Origin: Neoceratodus forsteri
Lineage: Eukaryota; Chordata; Ceratodontiformes; Ceratodontidae
DNA: 64,000 bases
Direction of reading: 5' to 3'
Assembly: GCA_016271365.2 (NCBI GenBank)
Contig: JADMNL010000028.1
Coordinates: forward strand, 99,603,501-99,667,500
This document shows, piece after piece, positions 1 through 10,480 of the stretch. Numbering within the stretch: the stretch's first letter is position 1; the number at the start of each line of letters is the position of its first letter. The position numbers and the translations under genes are program-made. The notes under the pieces are model-generated. The model saw only the letters and a list, made by a program, of their open reading frames with translations, searched no databases and was not told the DNA's origin.

Positions 1-439
1 TTGAGAGCCCACATGTCCTGTCATTCATGCACATTCAGGAGATCTGCATTCTGTTGGACGGCATTATCCCATTCAGATCTGGGATAAAGAAAATAAATGA
101 AAATAATGGGGGAAAGAAAAAAAAAACAGAAATGGAATGTCCCCAAGCTAGCGCTGAGTGAAAGTGCACTAGTGTCCCTCGCTGGCTGTACAAACTCCAA
201 TACCCAAGAGATGTGCAAAAAGCTAAAAAAAATGTCTTTATAGCTTACAATGTGCAGAATGTGCAGGGCAGATTGCCATAGACAATGAGATACAGTCAGC
301 CGGTAGCTACCACTACACAAACTCCTCCCAAAGGGAGGTCATCTCTTGTGTATTTGAGTTTGTTCAGCCTGTGTGGGGGGGGGGGGCTGGTGCAAGTTCT
401 ATTGGTATTGTTTTTTCATAATGAACAGTCCCAGGTATC

Positions 440-800
440 TGCCTGGTTCAGTTGGTGGCACATCTGCCTCTGGGTCAGAAGGTCATGGGTTCTGGTCCCA
501 CACCGGGATTGGTTTTATACCCTAAATGGTAGCACCCAAGTGCAGTAGTAGGGGGTGCTGTACTGTCTGGGTGTGCATCTCTTCAGATGAGATGTTAAAC
601 CAGGTCCCTTCTGCCCATCTGTGGTACTATCTTGGTGGCTGTCCAGGTGGAAGTAAAAGAACCCAAGGCACTTTTCACAAGAGAAGGGGATTTTCCCCAG
701 TGTCCTGGCCAACATTCACCTAAGCCATACAACCAGTTCATGTAATTGTCCAGTCAATTCACTACCAGGCTCTCGTTGCTTTCAAAGTGCTTTGGGATTC
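440..800 (+). mobile_element. tRNA-derived SINE with conserved vertebrate central domain, copy 1
   Basis: A tRNA-like head carries an A-box-like TGGTTCAGTTGG near 444 and a B-box-like GGGTTCTGGTCCC at 487-499. It is followed by a body containing GATGTTAAAC (591-600), a GTAAAAGA..CCCAAGGCACTTTTC segment (about 653-677) and CAGTGTCCTGGCC near 699, and ends with AAAGTGCTTTGGGA (784-797). A second copy at about 49.16-49.48 kb shares the same order of blocks, which confirms a dispersed family. The general plan (tRNA head plus conserved body) resembles the widespread V-SINE/Deu-type superfamilies; I do not assign a named family. Confidence 0.75.
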
Positions 801-862
801 TTCTTCTTTTTTTCTTCTTCTTGTTCTTGTTCTTCTTCTTCTTCTCTCCTCCTCCTCCTCCC
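799..862. repeat. TTC/TCC-rich microsatellite at SINE tail
   Basis: Imperfect (TTC)n with TTG and TCC variants directly follows the SINE body and is probably its expanded 3' tail. Confidence 0.8.
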
Positions 863-879
863 ATAGTTTCCACACCTTC

Positions 880-1262
880 AACCACATTAGTTGCTCACCT
901 CAGTGCCTTCTCTATCCTGTTGTTGTTTTTCTTCATATACCGGAACCAGAGCTGTCCACTATAGTCAAGAGGGCATCTGACCAGTGAGCTGTGCAAGAAC
1001 ACTACAATATCTCCTGATCTGCTTATCAACTTTCTCTTATTGCAAGCAGTGATTTTATTAGCTTTCCTAGCTGCTACCACACACACTTGCCATCACTTAA
1101 AGCTGTTGCTGATCGTAACCCCCAGGGCCCTTTTCAAACTGAGTTTCAGCTATCTCTGGGTTGTTTAGGTAGTATTTTGCTGTTCTATTCTTTCGCACTG
1201 CTTTAGTTACTCCTCTTTGCACTTTTTTTGTTCTGTCAGCGGATTTTGTAAAATATGGCAAT
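880..1262 (-). pseudogene. Ancient CR1/L2-type reverse transcriptase C-terminal remnant
   Basis: Read on the minus strand, 1086-895 gives KANKITACNKRKLI followed by LVRCPLDYSGQLW. This lines up with the post-catalytic region of CR1 ORF2 elsewhere in this window (KANRMLGC...; LVRLHLEYCVQFW at about 34.2 kb). The copy is short, heavily diverged and lacks catalytic motifs. It is a fossil LINE fragment rather than a gene. Confidence 0.6.
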
Positions 1263-1639
1263 GAGACCATTTTGTATTTATTTTGCTATATTATAGTTTA
1301 TTTACTCAGGATAACCCCCGCTGAGATGCAGCATTTCATTTTCAGTGGGGTACTGCTTGTACCCATTTTCTGCAGCTGGCTGTACTGGAGCACTGGTGTG
1401 TTAGATGACTTGTCCCAGCCTGTGCCACTACAGAATTCCTTTGCCACTCTGACAGGACAGCACTGCCAGGAGGAGGCACCCAAAGTAGTGGCAAGGGAAG
1501 ATTTGGGGGTCCTCTGCATGGAAGCCCCCAAGGTGGGAGGTAGAGGACCCAAACAGTGCAGGAAACAGCTTTTGATGGGGACTCAACTGTCAGGCAGTAG
1601 ATTTGGGAACAGGAAGGGGGGCTCAGAGGGATGGGCAGT

Positions 1640-2055
1640 GGATTCTAAGGATTGCTAGGGTACCAAGGTGGGGGGGGGGTTGGATGTCATTGTCTACCTG
1701 GGTACTAATGACCTAGCAAGGGAAAGGGCTGGGATTGTACATGGAGATTTCAGGGAACTGAGGAGGGCTTAAGTCCACTTGCATGCACGGTGGCTTTTGC
1801 CAAGGTGCTGTCTGACTATGACTGTGGGGAGGATAGGTTACTCTGCAACGGTAGCTTCAACTCACAGTTGAAGGAATGGATCAGAGAAGTTGGGGGGGGT
1901 TGGCTACACTGGGGCTATGGACCAAACTGGGGGGATGAGGGCCTATGCAGAGGTGATGGCCTGCATCCATCTGGGAGGGGAACTGCAGCCCTTAGTGGAC
2001 GACGCAAATGTTACTTTGATGAACATTTAAACTAGGTGAGGGGATGATGGAAAGA
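1640..2055 (+). pseudogene. CR1-type LINE ORF1 esterase-domain remnant
   Basis: From 1683 the plus strand reads DVIVYLGTNDLARE, the GTND block of the SGNH/GDSL-like esterase domain carried by ORF1 of CR1 elements. Further on come a W..W region and a C-terminal DGLHPSGRGT block (about 1957-1986) that would hold the catalytic Asp/His. The Ser block (GDS) is not visible and the frame is broken between about 1768 and 1930. It is similar to, but diverged from, the ORF1 copies at 25.7, 42.5 and 55.9 kb. In the known family this domain belongs to the retrotransposon ORF1 protein; here it is non-functional. Confidence 0.6.
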
Positions 2056-2074
2056 CAAAGGGAGACATAAACTG

Positions 2075-2107
2075 TCCCCCCCCCCCCGCACACACACACA
2101 CACACTG
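2075..2107. repeat. Poly-C and (CA)n tract
   Basis: A run of about ten C is followed by (CA)n. Confidence 0.85.
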
Positions 2108-2326
2108 AAGCAGGAGGAAGGCAGGACCCAAGTGGGGGAAAATCCCCCAGGGAACAGGTTAATAGAAACAGCGGAGAAGTAGAGGATGGACGTCTGTGTT
2201 ATGTCATGGCCAGTACGACTGCCTAGACACCGAGCTTCCACTCTCAAACCTGCAAAAAACCCTGATTCAATAGAATGACTATAATAAAACGACCTGATTT
2301 TGCAGCAAGGAGTTGTACTCTTGCTA

Positions 2327-3330
2327 TGATGAAGTCCCCTGGTCGAAAACAGCAGCCAGCGATACAGGATGTTGTTGGATCCCCGCTCCGGCCACTCGGA
2401 CTTAGAGCTGTCTCAGTCTTCAAGTGTGCTTCTGGCCTGTGATGCTGCTGCTTGCTGAAATCAAAACAAACCCCTAGAAAGATAAAACTGGAGACAATAT
2501 ACAGGGAGACCCAAGCCTTTAGAGCAGATGTGAAGAATGCACTCCGAGATATAAAGGAATTCAAAAAAGAAGTGGCAACCCTCGAACAGTGCATGGCCAC
2601 CATGGAGCAGCTGGCCTCGGCCCTGGACATTAGAACTGACTCTATCGAACAGGCCATTAAAGAGATCCAAGAGACTCAGGCACTATAGAGAGCCCACAGC
2701 AGGTCACAATGGGCCTGTGCCAAGGTCACCCGTACCCAGGTCACAGAACAGCAGAACAAAATAAGAAGCCTTTTTATGTTAAAAATCATTGGTGGGGCTG
2801 GTCTCACTTCACAAAATATTGCTGGAGCCCATGCCCCACAAGCCCATATAACCCAGAACCTATGCCCCATTCTGTAAGTATAAGGTTTTTCAACTATGCA
2901 ATTAAGGAGCAAATCCTACAAAATGCATGGCAACAAAAAAAAGACATTCTATGGCCAAACACGGGTGTTCTTTGATAATGATCACGTGGCCACAACTACA
3001 GAAATGCACAGAGTACATACCTCTGCTTCATACACTGCAGAACAACCAGCTGAAATTCTGGACCCCTTCATCTGACAAAACTAGTGGTCCAGTACCCAGA
3101 TGGGCAACAGACTAACTATTCTGCAGCCAAAGACCAAACAGATCCTCAAACCCAAGGCTTTACAGTTAACGATTGTCCTGCAGGACCATCGAGTGCCTCA
3201 TTCCAACTGCCGAGATGGAACACCTAACAGATAGCAAAGCAGTGCCACCAGCAAACAGAATACCCTGGCTTACATTCAGACTCACCTGAAAGCCTTACAC
3301 AGAGAGAAGCCACCAGCATGAATAAGGCAG
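2327..3330 (+). pseudogene. L1-type LINE ORF1 remnant (coiled coil plus RRM/CTD)
   Basis: The plus strand carries an open segment from 2452 with long alpha-helical heptads (RADVKNALRDIKEFKKEV; ALDIRTDSIEQAIKEIQETQ), typical of the coiled coil of L1 ORF1 proteins. After a stop near 2686, other frames continue with IRSLFMLKIIGG, then VRFFNYAI-like (SIRFFNYAIKEQILQNAW at about 2876-2930) and a FDND block. These match the RNA-recognition and C-terminal domains of L1 ORF1p (the motif 'I.RF.NY..KE.IL..A'). An upstream methionine at 2327 gives a proline-rich start. At least three frame changes are needed to read it, so it is a pseudogene. The L1 ORF2 start at 7.0 kb, same strand, may be the rest of the same insertion, split by the material at 3.3-6.9 kb. 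Confidence 0.7.
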
Positions 3331-4135
3331 AACTTTATTTCCTCTCCTTTGTGAGAAACAGGGTGAGTCTGTGGGACTGGGGACATGGGTGGTTGGGGGG
3401 AATGGGGCGCAGACAGTGGGCTGTGACTGGGAGTGATAGACCTTCTTACCTCCCCCTGCTATGGCACAAAGTTACTTACCCACAGCAGAACAAGCAATTT
3501 ATAGGCACAGTCTTGGAAAGCCATGTGCTCATCAGAGAAATAGTTGTATTTTACTGGGTTCCCCAAGACCGTGATGTCTGTCATATTCCCAGACAGCTTC
3601 TTTCCTTCGGCACCTGCTAATAGTCTCCCAAGCCACAGCCTTGGTAAATCTGACCCAGCGTATATCCCCAGAGGGGCAGGGGTGAAGAGTCATTTGCTGC
3701 AGCCTCAGTGCCACCACAAAAGTTCTCAGGTGAATCTGTTCCGGGTAGAGGATAATTAGTTGTATCTGCCTGTCCTGATCTCTCCCTCTCTGCAGCCTGC
3801 AGGTTATCCCCTAGTCCCCGCAGAGCACAATCTAGCCCTTGTAACCTGTTTCAAGTTTTACATGCGCAGGCCCTTTTTAGCCATAATTCATTTTAGACAC
3901 CCCTGCTGTGGCACTGCTGAAGAGCCTTATTGGGGGGGGGGACAGCCCAGCCGCACTTGAACTGCCTGGCTTGATCCCTGCTCCCTACTTGGGTGGGGCA
4001 CTGAGTTGCAATTGATACCCCTCAAAATATAGACAGAATCTCTTAGCATTTCTAGGAACCAGGTCAGCCTCACCCAAATTATGACACTGCCAGACCCTGT
4101 CACAGTTCATAGGGCGGTCTGAGCAGGGGATGCTG
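3331..4135. other. Unassigned intergenic or diverged repeat
   Basis: No gene-like frame or recognisable repeat seen. A G-run is present at about 3930-3940. Confidence 0.5.
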
Positions 4136-4152
4136 GTTGATGGCGACATCAT

Positions 4153-4184
4153 TATGTTGCTTGCACGCATGTGCAAGAAACATA
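4153..4184. repeat. Subterminal palindrome of family X, copy 1
   Basis: The arms TATGTTGCTTGCAC and GTGCAAGAAACATA face each other across GCAT. The other copy has a comparable palindrome near 32,755-32,788. Confidence 0.65.
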
Positions 4185-4429
4185 GTGTCATCATCTGAGT
4201 TTTCGGAGGTGTGTCAGCCCCTCTTCCAAAGCAGTCAGTGTGTTTGCAGGTGTGGCCCCAGTTCCCCAATGAGTGCTGCAGCTGTCTATGACAGCTCCAA
4301 AATGCAGTGGCATACAGTTGAAAGGGAGAGCTCCGCTTCAGTGAGCAGAGCTCTCTCCCCCCAACGCACACTGCGCATAAGCAAGCTGTATTGCATGCTG
4401 ATCGCTCCCCCCGCATACACTGTATGGCC

Positions 4430-4720
4430 GGGCAAGAGGTGCCCAATTCCCCATCGCCTCTCGCCCCTCCCAACAGCTGTCCAGGTGCCACGCTGGGAGC
4501 CCACCCTGTGTGGCAACAACTGTTATAGCGCGGGGTGCCCAATCCCTGTTGGCTCCAAGGCTGCACGCTCCCCCAAAAGCTTTCCTGGTGCCACGCTGGG
4601 AGCCCACCCAGTGTGGCAAATCTTATTTTGTGGACGGGGTGCCCAATCCCCGTCGGCTCCCGTCCCCTCAAACAGCTTTTCCTGCCCGCTGAGAGCACAC
4701 CCCAGCGTGGCAAGCGTCAG
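4430..4720 (-). repeat. GC-rich minisatellite of family X (about 95-104 bp units)
   Basis: GGTGCCCAAT recurs at 4439, 4534 and 4638, each followed by related GC-rich sequence containing TGCCACGCTGGGAGC. The reverse complement, GATTGGGCACCCC, appears in copy 2 at about 32.16 and 32.43 kb. Confidence 0.75.
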
Positions 4721-4748
4721 CGTCGTCTTCTTAAAAAAAAAAAAACAC

Positions 4749-4850
4749 CTGTGAATAAAAAGCGGTCCCTCGTGGTCTCCCTGCCCCCTCCCAAACCCGC
4801 ACCCACCCACTGCGCACCTGCCTCCCTACACCCCCTCACCCCATACTTAC
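4749..4850 (-). other. Intron-like segment of family X (102 nt), copy 1
   Basis: On the minus strand a strong donor-like GTAAGTATGGGGTGAGG begins at 4850, and a pyrimidine-rich TTTTTATTCACAG ends at 4749. Copy 2 keeps both signals with a 100-nt spacing (31884-31983). Conservation of donor, acceptor and length in two diverged copies suggests selection in the ancestral element for splicing, but splicing itself is inferred. Confidence 0.55.
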
Positions 4851-5066
4851 CCCGGGCTCGTGCGATGATCATCGGTGGACCAGGAACCAATCTGCACTCT
4901 TCAAAGTCGACCGTGAACTGAGAAATGCCGTAAGCTGTATAATGGGATAGATATGGTTTTTCAGCTTTTTTTGCATATCTCAGGCATTTTGGAATTTTGG
5001 CCCCAAATTTTCAACATAGGGTTTTGGGACCCTCCTCATGAATTCTTGCACTGTCATGGCGTTAAT

Positions 5067-5116
5067 CGGGCCCGAAGAGTGATTTTAGGTCACTGTGCAA
5101 ATCACCTTCGGGACCG
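5067..5116. repeat. Conserved hairpin of family X, copy 1
   Basis: GGGCCCGAAGAGTGATTT (5068-5085) pairs with AAATCACCTTCGGGACC (5099-5115). Copy 2 has an equivalent hairpin at 31605-31657 with compensatory and neutral differences. Confidence 0.7.
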
Positions 5117-5129
5117 AGTAATGAAACGA

Positions 5130-6140
5130 CACTGCCAGTGTTCATAAGGTGGGTCTCAAAAGCCTATGTTGAAAAATTTGGTGAAAATTCCAATGACTGT
5201 TTTATTTAGCCGCGCTATGCGAGTTCCCACGCACGCTCGTAAGTTTACGAATTTTCAATATTTTCACTCCAGATTTTCAATATTGCCATTTTACCACACC
5301 TCCTTATGAGCAGTATAACTGTCATTTTTCACATCCTGCCCAAAACGTGTTTCCGCCCATGTAGCGCACAATGGAGCAGTCGGTGTGTGAAATCAATGTA
5401 TGGGACACATTAAGAAAATCACAGTGACACTGTTCATGAGCAGAGGTCTTAAAATGGCTATGTTGAAAATTTGGTGAAAAAATTCCTAAAACTTTTTTTT
5501 TTTTTACGGTGCGTTGCGCGGTTCCTCTTGCGCTTGTAGCTTCTAATTTTCAATATTTTCACTCCAGATTTTCAACATTGCCATTTTACCACCTCCTCAT
5601 GAGCAGTACAGCTGTCATTTTCACATCCTGCCCAAAAGCGTGTTTCGCCCATGCGCATAATGGCGCAGTTGGTGTGCAAACTCAATGTATGGGACACATT
5701 AAGAAAATCACAGTGACACTGTTCATGAGCAGAGGTCTTAAAATGGCTGTGTTGAAAATTTGGTGAAAAAATTCCTAAAATTACTGTTTCTGAGGCAGTG
5801 GCGTTGTGCAGTTCCTACATGCGCTTGTAAGTTTCGCATTTTCAATATTTTCGCTCAGATTTTCAACATTGCCATTTTACCACACCTCCTTATGAGCAAT
5901 GCAGCTGTCATTTTCACATCTTGCCCAAAGCGTGTTTCTGCCCATGTAGGCGCACAATGGCGCAGTCGGTGTCTTGAACTCAATGTATGGGACACATTAA
6001 GAAAATCATAGTGACACTGTTCATGAGCAGAGGTCTTAAAATAGCTATGTTGAAAATTTGGTGAAAAAATTCTAAAATGACATTTTACGGCGATAGATTG
6101 CGCAGTTCCTACGCACGCTCGTAAGTTCGCGAATTTTCAA
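5130..6140 (-). repeat. Tandem array of about 290-300-bp units (family X)
   Basis: A block with TTGAAAATTTGGTGAAAA, TTTTCAATATTTTCACTCC, GAGCAGTACAGCTGTCATTT-type and GGGACACATTAAGAAAATCA recurs with the last motif at about 5402, 5690 and 5988. That gives a spacing of 288 and 298 bp. Reverse-complement units occur at 21.24-21.93 and 31.01-31.56 kb (spacing 299 bp in the latter). Confidence 0.85.
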
Positions 6141-6215
6141 TATTTGCACTCCAATGACTTCCAAATACCTAAACAGCACATAGAAGCAAGCAACATTCGG
6201 CATTGACAAATGCTT

Positions 6216-7005
6216 GTTTTTTTCATGTTTTCCCATACTTTCCTCACCCTTCCTCTCCCCCTTTCCTCCTCATTCCTTTGGGATTATTCAGTCCCACTGG
6301 AGTCCCAGCTGGCTAGGCCACTCAGCTTTGCCTTCAGCCCAGGAACCACCTTTACATTTCCTAGTGGTTCACTGCGGCTCACAGGGCAGTTTTATAACCC
6401 TGCCCCTCCCAAGGAAGCACCTGTGTATATATACAGTAGTTTTTTATTACTGGGGAGTGTAGACTAATGCATTCTGGGGCATCAGTCTCTACCCTGGGTG
6501 CCAGAGTAAGCTCCCGGTTGGAACTCAGACCCCTGTATTGATTAGTTGTTTCCCCAGCAAGATGAGCGGTTGTCAGTTTTGCCCATTCTGCATTTTATGC
6601 CTGTTATGGCTGCTTGTTGTTAATTCTATTTTTTATAAAAATCGGACAAGGACTTTTTGTTTTACAGGCAGAAAGGGCAGTTATCAGTTAAGCCTAGACT
6701 GCACATTGAGTTATTTATGGTTTATAACTGGGATTTATAACATTTGTTGAAAACAGACATGGACAAAAATATGGATTTTCACAGCTTGTAAAATGTTATC
6801 TCAAGCTGGTTGGGTATGCGTTTTTTTTTGGGGGGGGGGCTCTCAGTGTGGTCTCAGGGCACGACCTTGGTAGGTACCCCATTGTTTTAGGTCCTATGGG
6901 ACAGCTGCCTGAGAGGGGAGCTCTGCTGCAGCATAAGGAACCCAATGGGAGGGGTGCATGGACTCCAGACCCTCAGGTGGTGTCTTGGTGAAGTGAACTC
7001 CCTAA
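6216..7005. other. Unassigned spacer
   Basis: Includes a TATATATACAG motif at about 6425 and a T/G homopolymer junction at 6821-6839. It may be the L1 inter-ORF or 5' portion, but nothing decisive is seen. Confidence 0.4.
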
Positions 7006-8026
7006 GTGATAATGGCTGTGTCCCCAGTGACCATTTGGTCCCAGAACATTAATGGACTTAACAATCTGATAAAGCACACCCCGTTCTTTCAGTCGATCAG
7101 AAGGCATGCAGTGAATGAGCTATCTCTGCAGAAGACACACGTGTTTGCCCAGGAACACCTTAAACCTACATGGGGTAACAGGTGCTCAGTCTATGCATCT
7201 TCACAGCAGAAAGAGAAATGCAGGGGAGTTGCAGTGCTGATTCCATCTACTATGCCTTTTACTGTGACCCAGGAATATGTCAGTCCCCAGGGCTGTTACA
7301 TTATCCTGCATTGCACAATATATGCGGTGGAGGTCACTTTTGCACATGTCTATTTTCCCCCAAACTCCACAAAAACAGTAATCAATGGCTTTTTGGGTAT
7401 GCTGTCAGACATTCTAAAAGGTCAATTAATTCTCACCAAGGTTTTTAATATTACCCTTTCGATAGATGTAGATATTTCTAACCTAGGTAAATATAGAGGC
7501 TAACTGACAGGGGTGCTGAACATGGGGGAAAGTGTGGGGGGGGGCGTAGTAATTACAAAAGGGGCCATGATTGCTTCAGCTTACATGAATTAAAGGGGCA
7601 TTCTAAATGCTCATGGGTAAAAGTGGGGGGGCTGCCATTCCCTCCCCCGCTTTGCTCATAGGTTCTGGCACCTACACTCCCTAGTGCAAAAATGTCTCCA
7701 GGCTAACCTGTCCCAAGTGGGACTTGTGGATGTGTGGTGCAAATGTTTCCCTACAGGACGGGTTTATACCAACTACTCACCTCAACATCAGAGCTACGAA
7801 AGAATAGACTAATTTTTCTCCACCTGTGAGCATTTCTCTACAGTCATTTCTCTACCTCACATATAGTCACCAATGCCTCTCTAACCACAGTTCTCTCACT
7901 CTCAAACTAAACTTGGGGAAGAAATGTAAATCGACCTGCTGGAGGCTAAACACAGCTCTGTTATGGGATTAGGCATTTTGTACATTGATCACGGAACAGA
8001 TACCACAAATTATTGCAGAAACTAAC
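7006..8026 (+). pseudogene. L1-type LINE ORF2, endonuclease domain remnant
   Basis: The frame 7006-7500 begins with a segment containing WSQNINGLNN, close to the W(N)VNGL start of L1 apurinic-type endonucleases. It continues with LQKTH (family LQETH, with catalytic Glu replaced by Lys), RGVAVLIPSTMPF and GCYIILHCTI, all in the expected order. The GDFN block is not seen (SIDVDISNLG occupies its place). After the stop near 7500, other frames continue to about 8020 with CWRLNTALLWD, the RWRLN block that follows the endonuclease. The coding potential is destroyed by frameshifts. At 8027 it is interrupted by CR1 3' fragments and probably resumes at about 9426. Confidence 0.75.
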
Positions 8027-8318
8027 TCATAGAATCATAGATCATGGAATCATAGATAGATACAAGTCAGCAGCCGTAGGCCGAAGTGACTCAACTGATT
8101 TGTCCTAATAGACAAATTTCTCATTACCCATATAGTCGTCAAAGGAACACTTAAATAACTCAAAGGTCGGGCTAGTCACAACCTCTGCTGGAAGTCTGTT
8201 TCAACACTCCACCACCCTGTGACTTATCCAGCCTTTTCTTGTATTTGTCTTAAAGAATTCTCCTTTCTACTCGGCTGAAGTTTTGGCACCAATTTTATGG
8301 GATATGTTTAAGGCTGTC
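8027..8318 (-). mobile_element. CR1 LINE 3' end fragment
   Basis: Begins with ATAGAATCATAGATCATGG-like 8-mer repeats, which are the CR1 3' terminal repeat on the minus strand. It continues into antisense of the ORF2 C-terminus (CTGGAAGTCTGTTTCAACACTC). Confidence 0.7.
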
Positions 8319-8990
8319 TTACGAACATACGAAATTGCCAGCAGAAACAGGCATCATGGTCTATCGGGTCTGCTCAAGTCTGCAGCTAGCGCCTCATCAC
8401 ACAGCTGGCCCCTGGCCCCCCCCTTCCCAGTATCCCTTACCCTTACCCTGTCCCACCCCCTCTTGAAACTGCCCACTGTCTTACAGGACACTATCTCATC
8501 TGGTAAGGTGTTTCATTTGTCCACCAGTCTTTCCGTGAAAAAGTGTCTCCTCATCTTCCTTTTGAATCTTCCCCCTCCAATCTCAGTCCATGCCCTCTCA
8601 TGTCCCTCCCCCTTCTCATCTGGAAAATCCCTTCTGTGTTGGTCTTGTTTATCCCCTTCAGATACTTAAAGGTCTCAATCATATTCCCTCATCCCACCTC
8701 TCCTCCAGTGAATACATATTCAGCTCTCCCAGCTTGTCCTCGTAAGGCTTGCTCTCTAATCCCTGGATCATCTTTGTGGCTCTTTGCTGCACCCCCTCCA
8801 ACAATCTGATGTCCTTCAGGAATGGGCAGCAGTACTACGCGCAGTACTGCAGGTGGAGCCTGACCAATGACCTATACAGGGGCAGGATAACCTCCCTCCT
8901 TCTGGAGGAGATCCCTCTTGCAATACACCCCAGCATTTTGTTGGCTTTTGCTGCCTTCCTGCACTTAAGGAAAGATATTCTCTCTTAAGC
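8319..8990 (-). mobile_element. CR1 LINE 3' end fragment
   Basis: Starts at the 3' repeat ACGAACATACGAAATTGCC, then runs antisense through the ORF2 tail. The minus strand encodes a recognisable HLEYC-equivalent region (8870-8830) and the usual W..LP/FR-type C-terminal blocks. It is 5' truncated, as is normal for CR1. Confidence 0.8.
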
Positions 8991-9002
8991 AAAACAATTA
9001 GT

Positions 9003-9425
9003 ATCATAGAAACATAGAAACATAGAATTTGACGGCAGATAAGGACCACTTGGCCCACCCAGTCTGCCCATTTCCCTACCTAATGGATAAGCTGCAGATC
9101 CTAGTTAACCAGCAGCCTACTTCTTCTTACCCCCCACACCCTAGAATTGCCTTATGACTGTCCCATGCATGCTTGAATTCCACCACTGTTTTTGACTCCA
9201 CAACCTCCTCTGGAAGGCCGTTCCATACATCCACCACCCTCTCTGTGAAAAAATACTTCCTTAAATTACCTCTGAGCCGCCCCCCTTCTATCTTCAAATT
9301 GTGCCCCCTTGTTCTTGTACACCTCTTTTTTGAAAGATGCTACCCTCTTGGACTTTGTTGATTCCCTTGAGGTACTTGAAAGTTTCTATCATGTCCCCCC
9401 TCTCCCTCCTTTCCTCGAGGCTAGC
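9003..9425 (-). mobile_element. CR1 LINE 3' end fragment (CATAGAAA subfamily)
   Basis: Starts with ATAGAAACATAGAAACATAG, followed by the GACGGCAGATAAGGACC body shared with copies at 20.35, 47.85 and 61.0 kb. It is truncated at about 9425, where L1-like sequence seems to resume. Confidence 0.85.
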
Positions 9426-9780
9426 ACAATGCAGACATTGCTGAATGAGTTACACACATTTCAACAATTATACACACCTGAGGACAGAAGGGTGATAGGA
9501 TAAAGGCAATGACAAAAGAAGTACAAGACATTTCTGACCTGCAAGCACAATTCATGTTAATTTGTTTGACAGCACTCAGAATATTGGGGGGGCCTGATGC
9601 ACCTTCTAGCCCTTAAGTTACACACTTATACAGTATATAGCATTTCTGGACAAAAACAAAAAACAAGCTAAAAGACAAAAATCCAGGGTTACCCCAAAGG
9701 GCACTGGCAATAAAGCTAAGTTTCAAAAATATACAAAATCGCACATACCCCCATAATGTCTTTTGGTTTATTTTTTGTAT
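9426..9780 (+). mobile_element. Probable continuation of the interrupted L1 ORF2
   Basis: Weakly coding-like sequence (ELHTFQQLYTPEDRRVIG) in the orientation of the 7.0-kb L1 fragment. It fits the low-complexity region between endonuclease and RT domains, but support is weak. Confidence 0.35.
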
Positions 9781-9783
9781 TTT

Positions 9784-10090
9784 CTTCAATCAATCAATCA
9801 AAGTCTTTATTTAACCAGGCGATCACCATTGAGCAAGCTCATTTTCGAGGTGGACCTGGGTTTGTTAACAAGAAACAAGGGACAATATACATGGGATGCA
9901 ACACACAAGAAAATAGTAATAATACAAATAAAGTGAGATACAATAATACAGTATATACAAAGTATCAGCAGGTAGCACTGACAGTAGTATATGTTTGGAA
10001 CAGAAGATACAGCTAGTTTTGGGTAGGACACAATTTTTCATAAAAGTAAAGAAATACATATATATACATATCTATATATATATATATATC
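9784..10090 (-). mobile_element. LINE 3' end (TGATTGA-tailed, L2/Rex-like)
   Basis: Minus strand ends in AATAAAGACTTTGATTGATTGATTG (positions about 9813-9788), a polyadenylation-like signal plus TGATTGA repeat characteristic of some L2/Rex-type LINE tails. Upstream is non-coding A/T-rich sequence. A (TA)n stretch lies at 10059-10090. Confidence 0.55.
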
Positions 10091-10430
10091 AGGTGCACTG
10101 AACACAAATAAAACCTAATATAAAAAGATATATAGTGATACGGTATGGAGAATGTAGAACTGGAACCAGGGACAAAGAAATGTGGAAGGGACAGATATGG
10201 GGGTAGAAAAAGGGGAGAGGGAAAAGTCGGTTACAGATGTGATCAGTCTTTTAACAGTAGTAATTAGAGTGTGCTTGGACTTATAGGAGTCACTATTTAG
10301 GGTAGACAGGCACAGGACTCCTTATTATGATGTAGATATAGTGATTTAAAAGCTGCTTGGGCTCACCATGACCCAAACTCGTAAAACCAACTTAGGGCTC
10401 TGGTTCATTTCTCCTGGGGTGTGATACAGA
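10091..10430. other. Unassigned sequence upstream of ribozyme
   Basis: No recognisable coding or repeat features. It may belong to the element carrying the hammerhead motif. Confidence 0.4.
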
Positions 10431-10480
10431 TGAGGCACACTGATGAGTCCTGGGTAGGACGAAACATGTGTCTGTGTCTT
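10431..10480 (+). ncRNA. Type I hammerhead ribozyme
   Basis: The invariant core is complete: CTGATGA at 10440-10446, stem II GTCC/GGAC (10447-10450 with 10457-10460) closing the loop TGGGTA, then GAA at 10461-10463. A minimal stem III follows, ACA/TGT (10464-10466 with 10469-10471), with U16.1 at 10471 and C17 at 10472 as the expected cleavage position. Stem I pairs AGGCACA (10433-10439) with TGTGTCTT (10473-10480), including one or two G-U pairs. Small type I hammerheads with very short stem III are known from Penelope-like elements, retrozymes and amphibian satellites. Which element carries this one is not clear; an L2/Rex-like LINE tail lies upstream and a tRNA-SINE downstream. Confidence 0.85.

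Larger units (their letters stand above)
4136..6215 (-). mobile_element. Unclassified composite element, family X, copy 1
   Basis: Read on the minus strand the order is: a terminus with GCATTTGTCAATGCC (about 6.21-6.19 kb), about 295-bp tandem repeats, a 17-18-bp hairpin at 5.07-5.12 kb, an intron-like segment (4850-4749), GC-rich about 100-bp minisatellite units, and a second terminus at about 4.15 kb. The same order occurs in a second copy (20.75-21.93 plus 31.01-32.79 kb). ATGTTGCTTGC occurs at 4154-4164, and its reverse complement at 6186-6196, so the two ends share an inverted motif as a DNA transposon would. No transposase frame is present. I do not recognise the family. Confidence 0.7.

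Noticed and set aside
746..987. Leu/Phe-rich frames resembling a signal peptide or membrane segment
   Set aside because: Translation of a TTC microsatellite.
3985..4713. 242-residue minus-strand and 205-residue plus-strand open frames
   Set aside because: They lie in the GC-rich minisatellite and terminus of family X. The repeats keep several frames open by composition; no domain is present.
4136..6215. Family X as a Helitron because of terminal hairpins
   Set aside because: Ends do not show the TC start or CTRR end, and an inverted terminal motif is present, which Helitrons lack.
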